64,000 bases of DNA. Source: Hoeflea sp. BAL378. GTDB taxonomy: Bacteria > Pseudomonadota > Alphaproteobacteria > Rhizobiales > Rhizobiaceae. This document shows, one piece after another, positions 6,451-15,337 of the stretch (position 1 is the first letter of the stretch; each line of letters begins with the position of its first letter). The DNA is taken from contig NZ_JRJG01000003.1 of the NCBI RefSeq assembly GCF_000759435.1, positions 1 to 64,000 of the forward strand, given 5' to 3'. The notes beneath the pieces were generated by a model that worked only from the letters and a program-made list of their open reading frames with translations, made no database searches and was not told the origin of the DNA. A program made the translations under genes and the position numbers.

Positions 6451-8997
6451 TCACATCAGAACGGGGAGATAGGCGAGCGTCCCCACTGTGACGATCACCG
6501 TGAGCCCGACGAAGTGCCAGTAAAGTGCGACATTGAAGATATCGATGTCGTGTGCTGGCGTCATCCGCCCCGCCAGCGAGCGGGCGAGGCAGTATCCAAG
6601 CATGAGACTTCCCGCGACGCCGTGCGCGGCGGTCCAGATGGTGATCACCCAGACCGTCGCCGGATAGACGTGTGCCGTGGGGCGGAGACCCGTGACATAT
6701 GGTCCCCAGAGGAGCGCCGCACTGGCGGCGAGGGCAACGAGCGCGCCTGCCGCCATGAGCACCCGGGCGCGTCCGATGCGGCCTGCCTGGTTCGAAAGCC
6801 GTGCGCCGAAGGCCGTCGCCCAGGCGACCGCGAAAAGGCCGAAAGCGACGGTGGGCCAGAGCACGCCGGGGCCGACCGTTGACGGCGGCGGGAAATCCGC
6901 GTGGATAGTGAAGAAGTAGTAATAGCCGAAGACCAGTCCGAGGAATGCGGTTGCGTCGCCCATCATCATGATGAACATGGCCCACCAGCCGACGGAATGC
7001 GGCCCGGACTTGTAGAGCGGCAGCTTCAGGCCGAGGCCAACGTCCTTCTCCGGCTTCTCCGGGATCACGGCGGTGCCGCGCCAGAGCCAGACCATGATCG
7101 AGATCGTCGACAGCCCCATCGCGACGATCGTCGCAGCCCACCAGTGGAAGGTCGCGAAGATGAACATCGCTCCGGTGAAGACCGCGGCGATCATCGGCAT
7201 GAAGCTTGGTCCCGGCACGCGCAGGCATTGCAGCGGCTTGCCGTCGAGGACCGAGGTGATGATCGTCTCGCGCTTCATCTCCGCGGCGTCGGAAAGGTAG
7301 AACCTGCCGTTGTCGACGTCATCGATGAAGTTCGGCTGCTCCCAGATCGGATAGCGCGAGGTGACGGCCGGAATGGAGCGGACGCCCCAGCTCTCGCCGG
7401 GCATCTCGACCAGCCATTCCAGCGTGCCAGCGTTCCAGGGATTGCGTTTCGCGTAGGGCTCGTTGCCGCGCGGGCGCAGCACGTCCCAGACGATGATCAG
7501 GATCCCGGCGGCAAAGACAAAGGCGCCGACGCTCGAGATCATGTTGGCGGTGCCGACGCCGAGACTTTCCGGATAGGTCCAGACGCGCCGGGGCATGCCG
7601 GCAAGGCCGGAGTAGTGCATCGGCAGGAAAGCGAGGTTGAAGCCGGCGAACATCATCCAGAAGGCGATGCGCCCGAGCCTGTCGGAAAGCTTCCGGCCGC
7701 TGACCAGTGGCCAGTAGTAATAGACGCCTGCGGCGACCGGAAACAGCATGCCGCCGATCAGGACGTAGTGCAGGTGCGCCACGACGAAATAAGTGTCGTG
7801 CGCCTGCCAGTCGAACGGCGCGAGCGCCACCATGACGCCGGTAAGCCCGCCGATCACGAAGTTGGCGAGCGCCCCGGACACGAACAGCATCGGCACCGAG
7901 TGGATCACCCGACCGGTCAGAAGCGTCGCGATGAAGACGAAGATCTGCACGCCCGTCGGGATCGCCACCGCTTCGGACGCAGCCGAGAAGAAGCCGAGCG
8001 AGATCGAGGGCAGTCCCGTGGTGTACATGTGATGCACCCACAGGCCGAACGAGATGAAGCCGGTGCCGACTGCGGCGAGCACGATCCAGGAATAGCCGAG
8101 GATCGGCCTTTGCGCAAAGGTCGGCACGATCATGGCGACAAGCGCGATCGCCGGCAGGAATACGATGTAGACCTCCGGATGGCCAAAGATCCAGAACAGG
8201 TGCTGCCACAGGACTGGATCGCCGCCGCGACTGGGGTCGAAGAACGGCCAGTCGAACAACCGTTCGAGTTCGAACAGGATGTCGCCGGCGATCAGGGGCG
8301 GAAAGGCGAACAGGATCATGCCCGCGACGACCAGCACATACCAGGCGTAAAGCGGCATCAGGTTGAGCCGCATTCCCGGCGGCCGGCATTTCAGAGTTCC
8401 GACGATCAGTTCGACCGCCGCGGCGAGGGAGGCGACCTCGATGAACGACAGGCCGAGCAGCCAGATGTCGGGTCCGTAGCCAGGTGTGAATTCCTCCTCC
8501 GTTGTCAGCGGCGGATACATGAACCAGCCCGAACTCGGCGCCTGGCCGAAGAAGATCGAGCCCATGACGAAAACGCCGCCGATTAGGAAGCACCAGAACC
8601 CGAAAGCCGAAAGCCGCGGGAATGGCAGGTCGCGTGCGCCGAGCAACTGCGGCAGCAGGATGATCGCAACCGCCTCGAAGATCGGCACTGCGAAGAGAAA
8701 CATCATCGCCGTGCCATGCAGCGTGAACGCCTGGTTGTAGAAGTCGGGCGTGACGAGGTCGTTCTCCGGCACCGCCAGTTGCGCCCGTACGATGAGCGCC
8801 AGCACGCCCGCAGACAGCATGAAGATGAAGGACAGCGCGGTGTACCAGATGCCGACTTCGGTATTGTTGACGGCCGACCAGTAGCGCCAGCCTTTCGGCG
8901 CCGCCCAGACCTCGCGCAGCCGGGCCTCCTGCGCGCGACGGACCGCTTCGTCATCCTGATCGGGTCCAGTCGGTGTTCGGTCCGTGGTGTCGGTCAT
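6451..8997 (-). CDS. ctaD: Cytochrome c oxidase, fused subunits I and III
   Basis: 848-residue fusion. The first about 600 residues are heme-copper oxidase subunit I: LHGTAMMFLF (heme a His), GHPEVYIVFLPA (CuB His, D-channel Glu and cross-linked Tyr, so A1-type), WVHHMYTTG (CuB His pair) and AHLHYVLIGG (heme ligands). The remaining about 200 residues carry subunit III helices, e.g. GWWAMFIMMMGDATAFLGLV and YWHFVGLTVIVTV. It reduces O2 to water and pumps protons in the inner membrane. The ATG at 8997 overlaps the subunit II stop (ATGA), so I choose it over an in-frame start 18 bases upstream. Fused CoxI-III is known in caa3-type enzymes. Confidence 0.95.
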   Translation of the reverse strand: MTDTTDRTPTGPDQDDEAVRRAQEARLREVWAAPKGWRYWSAVNNTEVGIWYTALSFIFMLSAGVLALIVRAQLAVPENDLVTPDFYNQAFTLHGTAMMFLFAVPIFEAVAIILLPQLLGARDLPFPRLSAFGFWCFLIGGVFVMGSIFFGQAPSSGWFMYPPLTTEEEFTPGYGPDIWLLGLSFIEVASLAAAVELIVGTLKCRPPGMRLNLMPLYAWYVLVVAGMILFAFPPLIAGDILFELERLFDWPFFDPSRGGDPVLWQHLFWIFGHPEVYIVFLPAIALVAMIVPTFAQRPILGYSWIVLAAVGTGFISFGLWVHHMYTTGLPSISLGFFSAASEAVAIPTGVQIFVFIATLLTGRVIHSVPMLFVSGALANFVIGGLTGVMVALAPFDWQAHDTYFVVAHLHYVLIGGMLFPVAAGVYYYWPLVSGRKLSDRLGRIAFWMMFAGFNLAFLPMHYSGLAGMPRRVWTYPESLGVGTANMISSVGAFVFAAGILIIVWDVLRPRGNEPYAKRNPWNAGTLEWLVEMPGESWGVRSIPAVTSRYPIWEQPNFIDDVDNGRFYLSDAAEMKRETIITSVLDGKPLQCLRVPGPSFMPMIAAVFTGAMFIFATFHWWAATIVAMGLSTISIMVWLWRGTAVIPEKPEKDVGLGLKLPLYKSGPHSVGWWAMFIMMMGDATAFLGLVFGYYYFFTIHADFPPPSTVGPGVLWPTVAFGLFAVAWATAFGARLSNQAGRIGRARVLMAAGALVALAASAALLWGPYVTGLRPTAHVYPATVWVITIWTAAHGVAGSLMLGYCLARSLAGRMTPAHDIDIFNVALYWHFVGLTVIVTVGTLAYLPVLM

Positions 8998-9989
8998 TCG
9001 AGCTTCCCCAGCCATTGCGCGATTGCGGTGATCTCCTCCTCGGGGAGTATTCCGAAGGCCGGCATCTCCACGCCCGGCTTGATGTGCTCGGCCGAGCGGA
9101 TGAACGCCGCGAAATTTTCCACGGTTGTAGGAAGCAGGCCCGCGGCGATTGTGCGCCGGCTCGCCACATGGGTCAGGTCGGGTCCGACGTCACCGTCCGC
9201 GGCGGTGCCGCGCACGGTATGGCAGGCGGCGCAGCCGTTCTGCACGAACAGTCTGGCGCCGGAGCCGTCGGTTGTCGCGGCGGGGAGCGCCTGCGACGCG
9301 ACATAGGCTTCGAACTCCGCCTCGGGCACCACGACGACGCGGAATCCCATATAGGTGTGAGCCGTTCCGCAGTACTCGGCGCAGGCGCCATTGAAGACGC
9401 CGGGTCTGGTGGGCTCCAGCACCAGACGGTTCACCCGGCCGGGTATGGCATCCATCTTCCCAGCCAGCGGCGGCACCCAGAAGGAGTGGATGACGTCGGG
9501 GCTGCTCAACAGGATCTCGGTGCGCTTGCCGAGCGGAATCCAGATCTCGTTCGCGCTCGGGACGCCGCCACGCGGCAGGTTGCGGATAACGCCGGGCTCG
9601 CCCTCGACGGCATAGGCCACCCGCCACCAGAACCGTTCTGCGGAGACGGCGATGGTGGGTCCGTCAGCTGCGCGCCGCAGTTCCGGCATCATCGTCAGAC
9701 CCCACCAGAGCAGCCCCGCCAGGACCACGGCCGGAAAGACGCAGCCGCCCCAGACGATCAGCCGAATGCCGGATCTGTCCGAATAGGGCCCCGACTTCCC
9801 CCTGGCGGCATAGTAGCTGACGCCGATCACGACGATCCAGATGGCGGTGCCGCCGGCCAGCATGATCCAGAACAGGGTGAGCACGCGCTCCGCCTCGACT
9901 CCCGCCGGATCGAAGGCGGACTGCGCGCCCTGGCAGCCGGTAAGCACGGCACCCGAAAGTCCTGCCGCAATGGTCCCGGGTCGCGTCAT
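8994..9989 (-). CDS. ctaC: Cytochrome c oxidase subunit II with C-terminal cytochrome c domain (caa3 type)
   Basis: 331 residues. The N-terminus has a lipobox-like LTGC (Cys19), suggesting lipoprotein anchoring, then two membrane helices (about 38-60 and 76-98). The CuA site is complete: His168 (DVIHSFW), Cys203, Cys207, His211 and Met214 in CAEYCGTAHTYMGF. A fused cytochrome c domain follows with CAACH (253-257) and a distal Met in MPAFG. Electrons therefore enter through the covalently attached heme c, typical of caa3 oxidases. It overlaps both neighbours by four bases (ctaG upstream, fused ctaD-E downstream), indicating strict translational coupling. Confidence 0.95.
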   Translation of the reverse strand: MTRPGTIAAGLSGAVLTGCQGAQSAFDPAGVEAERVLTLFWIMLAGGTAIWIVVIGVSYYAARGKSGPYSDRSGIRLIVWGGCVFPAVVLAGLLWWGLTMMPELRRAADGPTIAVSAERFWWRVAYAVEGEPGVIRNLPRGGVPSANEIWIPLGKRTEILLSSPDVIHSFWVPPLAGKMDAIPGRVNRLVLEPTRPGVFNGACAEYCGTAHTYMGFRVVVVPEAEFEAYVASQALPAATTDGSGARLFVQNGCAACHTVRGTAADGDVGPDLTHVASRRTIAAGLLPTTVENFAAFIRSAEHIKPGVEMPAFGILPEEEITAIAQWLGKLE

Positions 9990-10921
9990 CGGGGGAGGCC
10001 CTCACACTGCGGCATCAAGCTGGTGGCGACGCGCCTTTCCGGGGAGCGGAGCAGAACAGCTACCCGGATGACCAGGGCCAGCAGATACATCATTGACTGG
10101 ACAACCATCATCAGGACGCCCGCAAGTTGCTGATCTTCCAAAAGAGTGACGCCCCAGGGGAGGCCGCGATCCAGGTAGCTTTCGTAAAAGGCACGTGAGG
10201 AGAAGGCAAGCAGTGCACCCAGGACGAGCGAGAACTTGAAGTTCACAAACAGAGCCAGGATCGCCGATCCGAACTCGTCGCTTCGCATGCGCAGAATGGC
10301 CGTCCAGAACAGAAGTCCTGCGGCGAGCATCGAGCCGTGCATCAGCCAGTGCACGAAATCATTTTCGAGCGACAGCGCGATCGCCGCCGGAATGTGCCAC
10401 AAAGTGAATACGAGCAGTTGCAGAATGGTTGCGACATCAATGCGGGTCACGAATTCCCAGAACCTGCGCCACGGCTGCCAGCGGACCGCAAGCGCCAGCC
10501 CGCGTTGCCATTCTCTCGGCAGGGACCGGATCATTGTCGGCATCGGAAGACCCAGCACGAGGAGTGGTGCGGCCATCCCCATCAGCACGATGCGCTGCGC
10601 CATGTGGGCGGAAAAGAGGCTTTCGCCAATGGCGTCGAGCGGCCAGACGAGACCTGCCCAGAGTGTGGTCAGCCCGAGCGCAAAAAGCCCCGCCCGCCAC
10701 GCCGCCGTGCCGCGGCCGAAACCGGCGCGGCTCCAGGCGAGGCGCAGACCACGTCCGTAGAGCAACGCCGCGATCGCGATGGGCACCACGACGCTCGGCT
10801 GCAGCGACCATGCGGTCCAGAAGTCGTGTGGCGATATCGGTGTACCCTCGGTATGGGCGCCAGCGCTGGAGGCGACCATGGCCGCAACGCAGAAGCCGAC
10901 AGTGAGCCAAGCTCCCGGCAC
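9986..10921 (-). CDS. ctaG: CtaG-family cytochrome c oxidase assembly protein (caa3_CtaG)
   Basis: Polytopic membrane protein of the Caa3_CtaG family (about seven helices), required for assembly of caa3 oxidase, probably at the CuB/CuA maturation step. Recognisable motifs are HMAQRIVLMGMAAPLLVLG, ALVIRVAVLLRS at the C-terminus and many conserved His/Met in helices. The frame is open to 11053, but I place the start at GTG 10921 because it gives a clean signal-like segment (AWLTVGFCVAAMVASSAGAH) and the upstream residues look like non-coding Arg/Gly-rich translation and overlap the next gene. The start is moderately certain. The stop overlaps the subunit II start by four bases. Confidence 0.85.
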   Translation of the reverse strand: MPGAWLTVGFCVAAMVASSAGAHTEGTPISPHDFWTAWSLQPSVVVPIAIAALLYGRGLRLAWSRAGFGRGTAAWRAGLFALGLTTLWAGLVWPLDAIGESLFSAHMAQRIVLMGMAAPLLVLGLPMPTMIRSLPREWQRGLALAVRWQPWRRFWEFVTRIDVATILQLLVFTLWHIPAAIALSLENDFVHWLMHGSMLAAGLLFWTAILRMRSDEFGSAILALFVNFKFSLVLGALLAFSSRAFYESYLDRGLPWGVTLLEDQQLAGVLMMVVQSMMYLLALVIRVAVLLRSPERRVATSLMPQCEGLPR

Positions 10922-11034
10922 ATGCCCGCGTGCACAAAGTCGCGAGGCTGCGTCTGCCCCGGACAGGAGACGGATTGCCGCACGGCCTGCGCGGTCACGC
11001 AAACCGCGGGCAGGGCAGGGGGGTGGCGATCCGG

Positions 11035-11397
11035 TCACACCCCGCCCGCCCATTCCGCAGCCGCGTCCAGCGCGCTTGCTTCGAACCAGCGCATCTCGGC
11101 ATGGGTCAAGGCCTTAGCGAGGGTGGTTCCCCAGTGCTGCCACGCCGCCTCGCCGACAACGGCGATGCGGGAGAAATCGTTTCGATGGGCGGTGTCCATC
11201 TTGAAGTCTTCTCGCATTGCAGCGAGGCCCGTGTACCCTTGGAAATTCGTCAGATCGACCACGAGGCCGGGCTCTTCTACAGATGCAAGTCGCTCGTGCA
11301 GCAACGCGTGCATCTGCTCAAGCTCGCTTTCGCTGAGCTTGCCCTCGCAGGCGATTCCGATGACGTCGTCACGATTTATCCGGGTCTCGGTGAACAT
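11035..11397 (-). CDS. SpoIIAA-like (STAS-type) protein
   Basis: 120 residues of the SpoIIAA-like/DUF3478 family, a STAS-related fold of unknown biochemical role often found near metal or stress genes. Visible features are IGIACEGKLSESELEQMHAL, LVVDLTNFQGY, the conserved middle AAMREDFKMDTAHRNDFSRI and AVVGE. ATG 11397 is preferred over more upstream starts because the family begins close to this point; it overlaps the end of the CDF gene by 29 bases. It is sandwiched between metal transporters and the oxidase operon. Confidence 0.75.
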   Translation of the reverse strand: MFTETRINRDDVIGIACEGKLSESELEQMHALLHERLASVEEPGLVVDLTNFQGYTGLAAMREDFKMDTAHRNDFSRIAVVGEAAWQHWGTTLAKALTHAEMRWFEASALDAAAEWAGGV

Positions 11398-12340
11398 GGT
11401 CTTCCTCCTGTTCTTCGGGATTGCCGTGACCATAGAGGTCAGCATTTTCGTGCGCTCGGTTCTCATGCTTGAATTCAAGGGTGGAATGCGCGATGCCGAA
11501 CCGATCGTTCAGCCTGTCCTTGATCTCATTCTTGATGGCCTCGAGCCGCGACCAATCGTCGGCAGTCACGACGACATGGCAGTCGAGTGCCGCCTCATGC
11601 TCCTGCATCTGCCAGAGATGCACATGGTGGACATCTCCGACGCCCTCGACGCCGCGCAGGGTTCTGACGACATCGCCGCCGTCGATCTCCGGCGGGCTGC
11701 CGAGCATCAGCGTCCGGATCGGAGTGCCGATCTCTGTTATGGCAAGATAGAGGATATAAAGTGCGATGCCGATGGTGATCGCCGGGTCGACCCAGCGCAT
11801 GTCATAGAGGATGATGAGGGCGCCGCCGATGATGACCGCGACGGAAGCCAGCGCATCCGAGAGATTGTGCAGGAAAAGCGCGCGAATGTTCACGCTGCCC
11901 TTCTGCATCGAATAGGTGAGCATCGCTGTCAGCGTGTCGACCGCGAGTGCGACAGCGCCCAGTATGACGACAGTCCAGCCCTGGACCTGGGGTGGGTCGA
12001 TCATCCGCATTCCGCCCTCATAGATCAGGTAGAAGCCGACAAGAACAAGCGTGGTGTAGTTGATCAGCGCCGCGACGATCTCGATGCGGCCATAGCCAAA
12101 CGTCATGCGCTCGTCCGGGGGCCGTCGAGAAATCTTGCGTGCGGCAAAGGCAATGAGCAGCGACGCCATGTCGGAGAAGTTGTGCAGTGCGTCTGCGATC
12201 AGGGCAAGGCTGCCAGACAGAATACCTCCCGCTATCTGTGCGACGGTCAGAACTCCGTTCGCCCAGATAGCGATGGAGACCCGCCGGTCGCCCGATTGCG
12301 GGTCGATATGGCCATGGCTATGGTCATGAGGCATTTGCAT
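11369..12340 (-). CDS. Cation diffusion facilitator (CzcD/ZitB-like)
   Basis: 323-residue CDF transporter that exports Zn2+, Cd2+ or Co2+ by proton antiport across the inner membrane. It has a His-rich N-terminus (HDHSHGH), six predicted helices, transport-site motifs ALIADALHNFSDMAS and LFLHNLSDALASV (H/D pairs), and a cytoplasmic C-terminal domain with HHVHLWQM. The tail is again His/Glu-rich (HVHRD). Start at ATG 12340 with AGGA upstream; an ATG six bases later is also possible. It overlaps the ZIP gene by 17 bases and the SpoIIAA-like gene by 29 bases, so the three are co-translated. Confidence 0.9.
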   Translation of the reverse strand: MQMPHDHSHGHIDPQSGDRRVSIAIWANGVLTVAQIAGGILSGSLALIADALHNFSDMASLLIAFAARKISRRPPDERMTFGYGRIEIVAALINYTTLVLVGFYLIYEGGMRMIDPPQVQGWTVVILGAVALAVDTLTAMLTYSMQKGSVNIRALFLHNLSDALASVAVIIGGALIILYDMRWVDPAITIGIALYILYLAITEIGTPIRTLMLGSPPEIDGGDVVRTLRGVEGVGDVHHVHLWQMQEHEAALDCHVVVTADDWSRLEAIKNEIKDRLNDRFGIAHSTLEFKHENRAHENADLYGHGNPEEQEEDHVHRDPDKS

Positions 12341-13139
12341 ATGTCCTGCTTTGCTCGATCCCTGAACTGCTCTGGCCGGTCGATCCGCCACCGCGGGCCA
12401 TGACTGTCTCCAGACCGGCGGAAACCAGGGTAAAGAGAACGAAGCCGCCGACGAAGACCAGTGCCGAGAGGCGGTTGTCGGTCGCGGCCTCGTGTGCCTC
12501 CTCGAGCATGTCCTCGACTGCTGCGACCGACAGGAGCCCGGCGACGAAGCTCAGCGCGGCGTATTTCGCTGCATCCGGCGCGCTTCGCAGCAGCAACCAT
12601 GCAAGTACAGCCGTCCCGAGGCAATAGAGAGGGAATGACAACGAGACCGCGATCCGCCGCTTGCGCGACACGCCGTTTTCTTTGAGGTTTGCCACGACCG
12701 AGTATCCCTCCGGAAAGTCGGCCAGTACCTGCCCCGCTGCCAACACAACGGCGAGCGAGGCACCAACCGCAGTGCCGGAGCCTATCATCAAGCCATCACC
12801 GGAGAGGTCGACAGCTACGGCAACATAAATCATCCACATACCGGTGCTGCCGCCGCTCTTCTCCGACGGCTTCATCTTCCCGATCAGCGTCTCGGCGCTG
12901 ATATAGGCCGCTCCCCCTGCTGCAAACGCCAGGGCAATCCACCAGCCGGCGAGATTTTCAAGTGCCTCGGGCATCAGCTCGATGGCCACCACGCCGATGA
13001 CGATGCCCGACGCCGCATGCAGCGCCAAGTTAAGAAGTCGTGGCGATGTCCGGACGAATTCGGCAACCATTGCGCCGGCGAAATTGCCGAGCCCAGGCAG
13101 AAGCGCGAGGCCAATGACCAGCCACAGGTTATTCACCAC
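12324..13139 (-). CDS. ZIP-family metal transporter
   Basis: 271 residues, eight hydrophobic segments. ZIP family signatures are present: LHAASGIVIGVVAIELMPEA in an early helix, DLSGDGLMIGSG in helix IV and DFPEGYSVVANLKENG in helix V, where the usual HxxxE metal site is D/E-rich instead. Most ZIPs import Zn2+, Fe2+ or Mn2+ into the cytoplasm. First gene of the minus-strand run that continues into CDF, SpoIIAA-like and oxidase genes. Pairing an importer-type with an exporter-type transporter suggests fine control of a metal, but the direction is not proven by sequence. Confidence 0.85.
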   Translation of the reverse strand: MVNNLWLVIGLALLPGLGNFAGAMVAEFVRTSPRLLNLALHAASGIVIGVVAIELMPEALENLAGWWIALAFAAGGAAYISAETLIGKMKPSEKSGGSTGMWMIYVAVAVDLSGDGLMIGSGTAVGASLAVVLAAGQVLADFPEGYSVVANLKENGVSRKRRIAVSLSFPLYCLGTAVLAWLLLRSAPDAAKYAALSFVAGLLSVAAVEDMLEEAHEAATDNRLSALVFVGGFVLFTLVSAGLETVMARGGGSTGQSSSGIEQSRTYANAS

Positions 13140-13579
13140 CGCTCCTTCACAATGCTGCCGTTCGCATTTGCTCCGTCCCGCACACCCGCTTCGCGCGCAT
13201 CACACACTGAAGCCGTCCTTGGGAGGCAAACTTAGCGGGACATGATTTGTTCCACCGTGTTGGTAAAAGGAACATGCCCGACTGCCGGCGCAGGTGCTGC
13301 AGTGACCACATATCGAATCCCGGAACCCTTGAGTTTCGCCGAGCCACCGGAGTGCAAGACGGGTTCCGCGGTCACTGTACCGTCCGCTGAGATAACCCTG
13401 CTCCCGGCACCGGACAGTTTTGCATCAAACATCGACGTAGGATCGACATCAACCAAAAAAAGATGATGCCGCTTAGCAACGTCCGTAACATGGGGAGAGT
13501 GTAGAATGCCCGTATTCATCACAAAAAATTAATCAGCGGTCATATAGACAAACCGCGCCAATGAAGTGACAAAGGCCTG
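13140..13579. other. Intergenic region with a weak minus-strand frame
   Basis: 440 bp between divergent genes. A 96-codon minus-strand frame (13232-13522) contains MMNTGILHSPHVTDVAKRHH and a GSGIRYVVTAAPAPAVGHVP segment; it has no recognised family, no clear signal peptide and only a modest ribosome site. It could be a small real protein, but I cannot support a function. The rest probably holds the promoters of the ZIP operon and of the small secreted protein. Confidence 0.3.
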
Positions 13580-13924
13580 ATGACTCGCGTGTTGACCTTT
13601 GTTGCAGCATTGTTGTTGGCGCTTCCAGCGCTGGCGCACCCGGCCAACGCTGTGGATGTGTTGCCTATCTGCCAAATCGCCGGTGACACGGTCGGGTGCA
13701 ATTCAACCGACAGTGAAGGTGCGCTTGGTTCAGGCGAGATCCCACTGGGTGAGAAAAGCGGAAACAAAGTTTCCGCGCACTGTCAGATGCACTTTGCGAT
13801 ATTTGCTGTCTCGAATGTTTCGCCAATCACGCATGAGGCGCAGGAGTATGACGCCAGCTTCAAAGCCTTGCTTCTCTTCGACATAGGATACGTGGTCCCG
13901 CGACCGCCAGACGCTCACGCTTGA
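13580..13924 (+). CDS. Small secreted protein, unknown function
   Basis: 114 residues with a clear signal peptide (RVLTFVAALLLALPALAHPANA, cleavage near residue 24) and a mature part containing three Cys (ICQ, GCN, HCQ) and a proline-rich end VVPRPPDAH. It resembles in size and plan two other small exported proteins in this window (36331 and 53728) that also open metal-related operons, similar to the DUF2946-type proteins linked to copper loci. Start ATG 13580. It is followed 54 bp later by an L,D-transpeptidase. Function unknown; periplasmic metal or thiol role is a guess. Confidence 0.6.
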   Translation: MTRVLTFVAALLLALPALAHPANAVDVLPICQIAGDTVGCNSTDSEGALGSGEIPLGEKSGNKVSAHCQMHFAIFAVSNVSPITHEAQEYDASFKALLLFDIGYVVPRPPDAHA

Positions 13925-13978
13925 ATATCAAACGCGCATTCTGCGCCATCGGAAAATTCAACGACGTGAGTGTGAAAC

Positions 13979-14539
13979 ATGATTTCGAGAAGAGGACTGC
14001 TGTTTGGCATTGGCGCTGGCCTTGCCACCTCCTGTGGGCTTCCCGCCTACGCCCACGACGACAAGTTCAAGCTGGACGAGAAATTCGAACCACAAAGTAC
14101 CAGCTTCAGCGGTTACGAGCCCGGTACGATAATTATCGACCCGAAAAACCACTTCCTATATTTGCAACTCGAGACAGGCATGGCGCGCCGTTACGGGGTG
14201 GGCGTTGGGCGGTCCGGCCTGGCTTTCCGCGGACAAGCGGAGGTGGGACGAAAAGCCAAGTGGCCATCGTGGACTCCTACAGCAAACATGATCAGACGCA
14301 ATCCGAAGAAGTACGGACGTTTCGCCAAGGGTGTGCCCGGTGGCCCGAAGAACCCGCTGGGCTCGCGAGCCCTTTACCTATATCGGGATGGGCGCGATAC
14401 GCTTTACCGGATCCACGGCACGACAGAGCCATCGTCGATCGGGCGTTCAGTTTCGAATGGCTGCATCCGCATGATCAACGAACATGTCGAAGATCTCTTT
14501 GAGCGGGTGCCGGTCGGCGCCCGGGTTGTGGTGCTGTAG
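13979..14539 (+). CDS. L,D-transpeptidase (YkuD domain)
   Basis: 186 residues. The Tat-like signal peptide begins ISRRGLLFGIGAG and is followed by a YkuD domain. The catalytic signature is HGTTEP...GRSVSNGCIRM near residues 141-160, with the nucleophilic Cys and the conserved His/Ser/Arg. Such enzymes make 3-3 peptidoglycan cross-links or attach proteins to peptidoglycan in the periplasm. A strong intrinsic terminator follows the gene, separating it from the next L,D-transpeptidase. Start ATG 13979. Confidence 0.9.
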   Translation: MISRRGLLFGIGAGLATSCGLPAYAHDDKFKLDEKFEPQSTSFSGYEPGTIIIDPKNHFLYLQLETGMARRYGVGVGRSGLAFRGQAEVGRKAKWPSWTPTANMIRRNPKKYGRFAKGVPGGPKNPLGSRALYLYRDGRDTLYRIHGTTEPSSIGRSVSNGCIRMINEHVEDLFERVPVGARVVVL

Positions 14540-14571
14540 CATCAAAACCGTTCTTCACATTCAAGAACTTG

Positions 14572-14608
14572 CGAGCCGCAGATCAGCCCCGGATTTGCGG
14601 CTCGTTTT
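14572..14608 (+). terminator. Rho-independent terminator after the first L,D-transpeptidase
   Basis: CGAGCCGCA (14572-14580) pairs perfectly with TGCGGCTCG (14596-14604) across a 15-base loop and is followed by TTTT. Placement 33 bp after the stop fits an intrinsic terminator. Confidence 0.8.
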
Positions 14609-14635
14609 CCCCGATGTTTTTTGAACGAGTCCACG

Positions 14636-15316
14636 ATGAAAGAAACTATGAACCGCCGTCAATTCATTTGTGCAGCAGCGGGCTCTTCAGTGCTGGCTTT
14701 GTCCGGATGCACAACCGCAACCAAGACCGGACAGCTGGATGAGAAGCCTTCGCCGGATCCAAGGTTGAGCAATGTCCGGGTAATGTACGGACCGATGCCA
14801 GACGAACGGTTCCCCCTCCCCGCTATCAACATAGACAAGGTGCCATCAAAATTCTGGAGGCGTCAGGTGAATTTCAACAGCCCGTATCCGGTAGGCACAG
14901 TGATCGTCAACACAAAGACATATTTCCTTCATCTGATCCAGGAAAATGGAAAAGCCATGCGTTATGGCGTTGGCCTTGGCCGGCAGGGTTTCGAGTGGTC
15001 GGGTGAAGGCGTGATCCAATGGAAGCAGGCATGGCCGAAATGGACCCCGCCCGAAGAAATGATCGCGCGACAACCTGACTTGGCAAAATGGAGCGCGAGC
15101 AATGGCGGCATGCCGCCCGGGCTAAACAATCCTCTCGGCGCGCGAGCCCTCTACATCTTCCAGAATGGCGTGGACACGCTCTATCGCATCCATGGATCGC
15201 CGGAATACTGGACAATAGGTAAATCGGTGTCGAGCGGGTGTGTGCGCATGATCAATCAGGATGTTGTTGATCTCTATGGCCGGGTCACCAGCGGAGCCCG
15301 GCTGATAGTGATCTGA
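14636..15316 (+). CDS. L,D-transpeptidase lipoprotein (YkuD domain)
   Basis: 226 residues, a second YkuD enzyme clearly related to the preceding one but with a lipobox (VLALSGC) for outer- or inner-membrane anchoring after an RRQF Tat-like start. Catalytic motif HGSPEYWTIGKSVSSGCVRM near the C-terminus with Cys nucleophile. ATG 14636 is chosen; an ATG four codons further and an upstream TTG are alternatives. It is followed within 22 bp by a YafK-type enzyme, so the two form an operon. Confidence 0.88.
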   Translation: MKETMNRRQFICAAAGSSVLALSGCTTATKTGQLDEKPSPDPRLSNVRVMYGPMPDERFPLPAINIDKVPSKFWRRQVNFNSPYPVGTVIVNTKTYFLHLIQENGKAMRYGVGLGRQGFEWSGEGVIQWKQAWPKWTPPEEMIARQPDLAKWSASNGGMPPGLNNPLGARALYIFQNGVDTLYRIHGSPEYWTIGKSVSSGCVRMINQDVVDLYGRVTSGARLIVI

Positions 15317-15337
15317 CGCCAAAGGCAAGAAACGGAA

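Noticed and set aside
6901-8586. 561-codon open frame on the plus strand
   Set aside because: Antisense to the oxidase subunit I gene; composition is Arg/Asp/His-rich with no domain, typical of GC-rich shadow frames.
10337-12403. 688-codon plus-strand open frame
   Set aside because: Antisense to ctaG, SpoIIAA-like and CDF genes, all supported by family motifs.
13242-13466. Plus-strand small frame before the secreted protein
   Set aside because: No start context and no family; the opposite strand is equally open, so neither is convincing.
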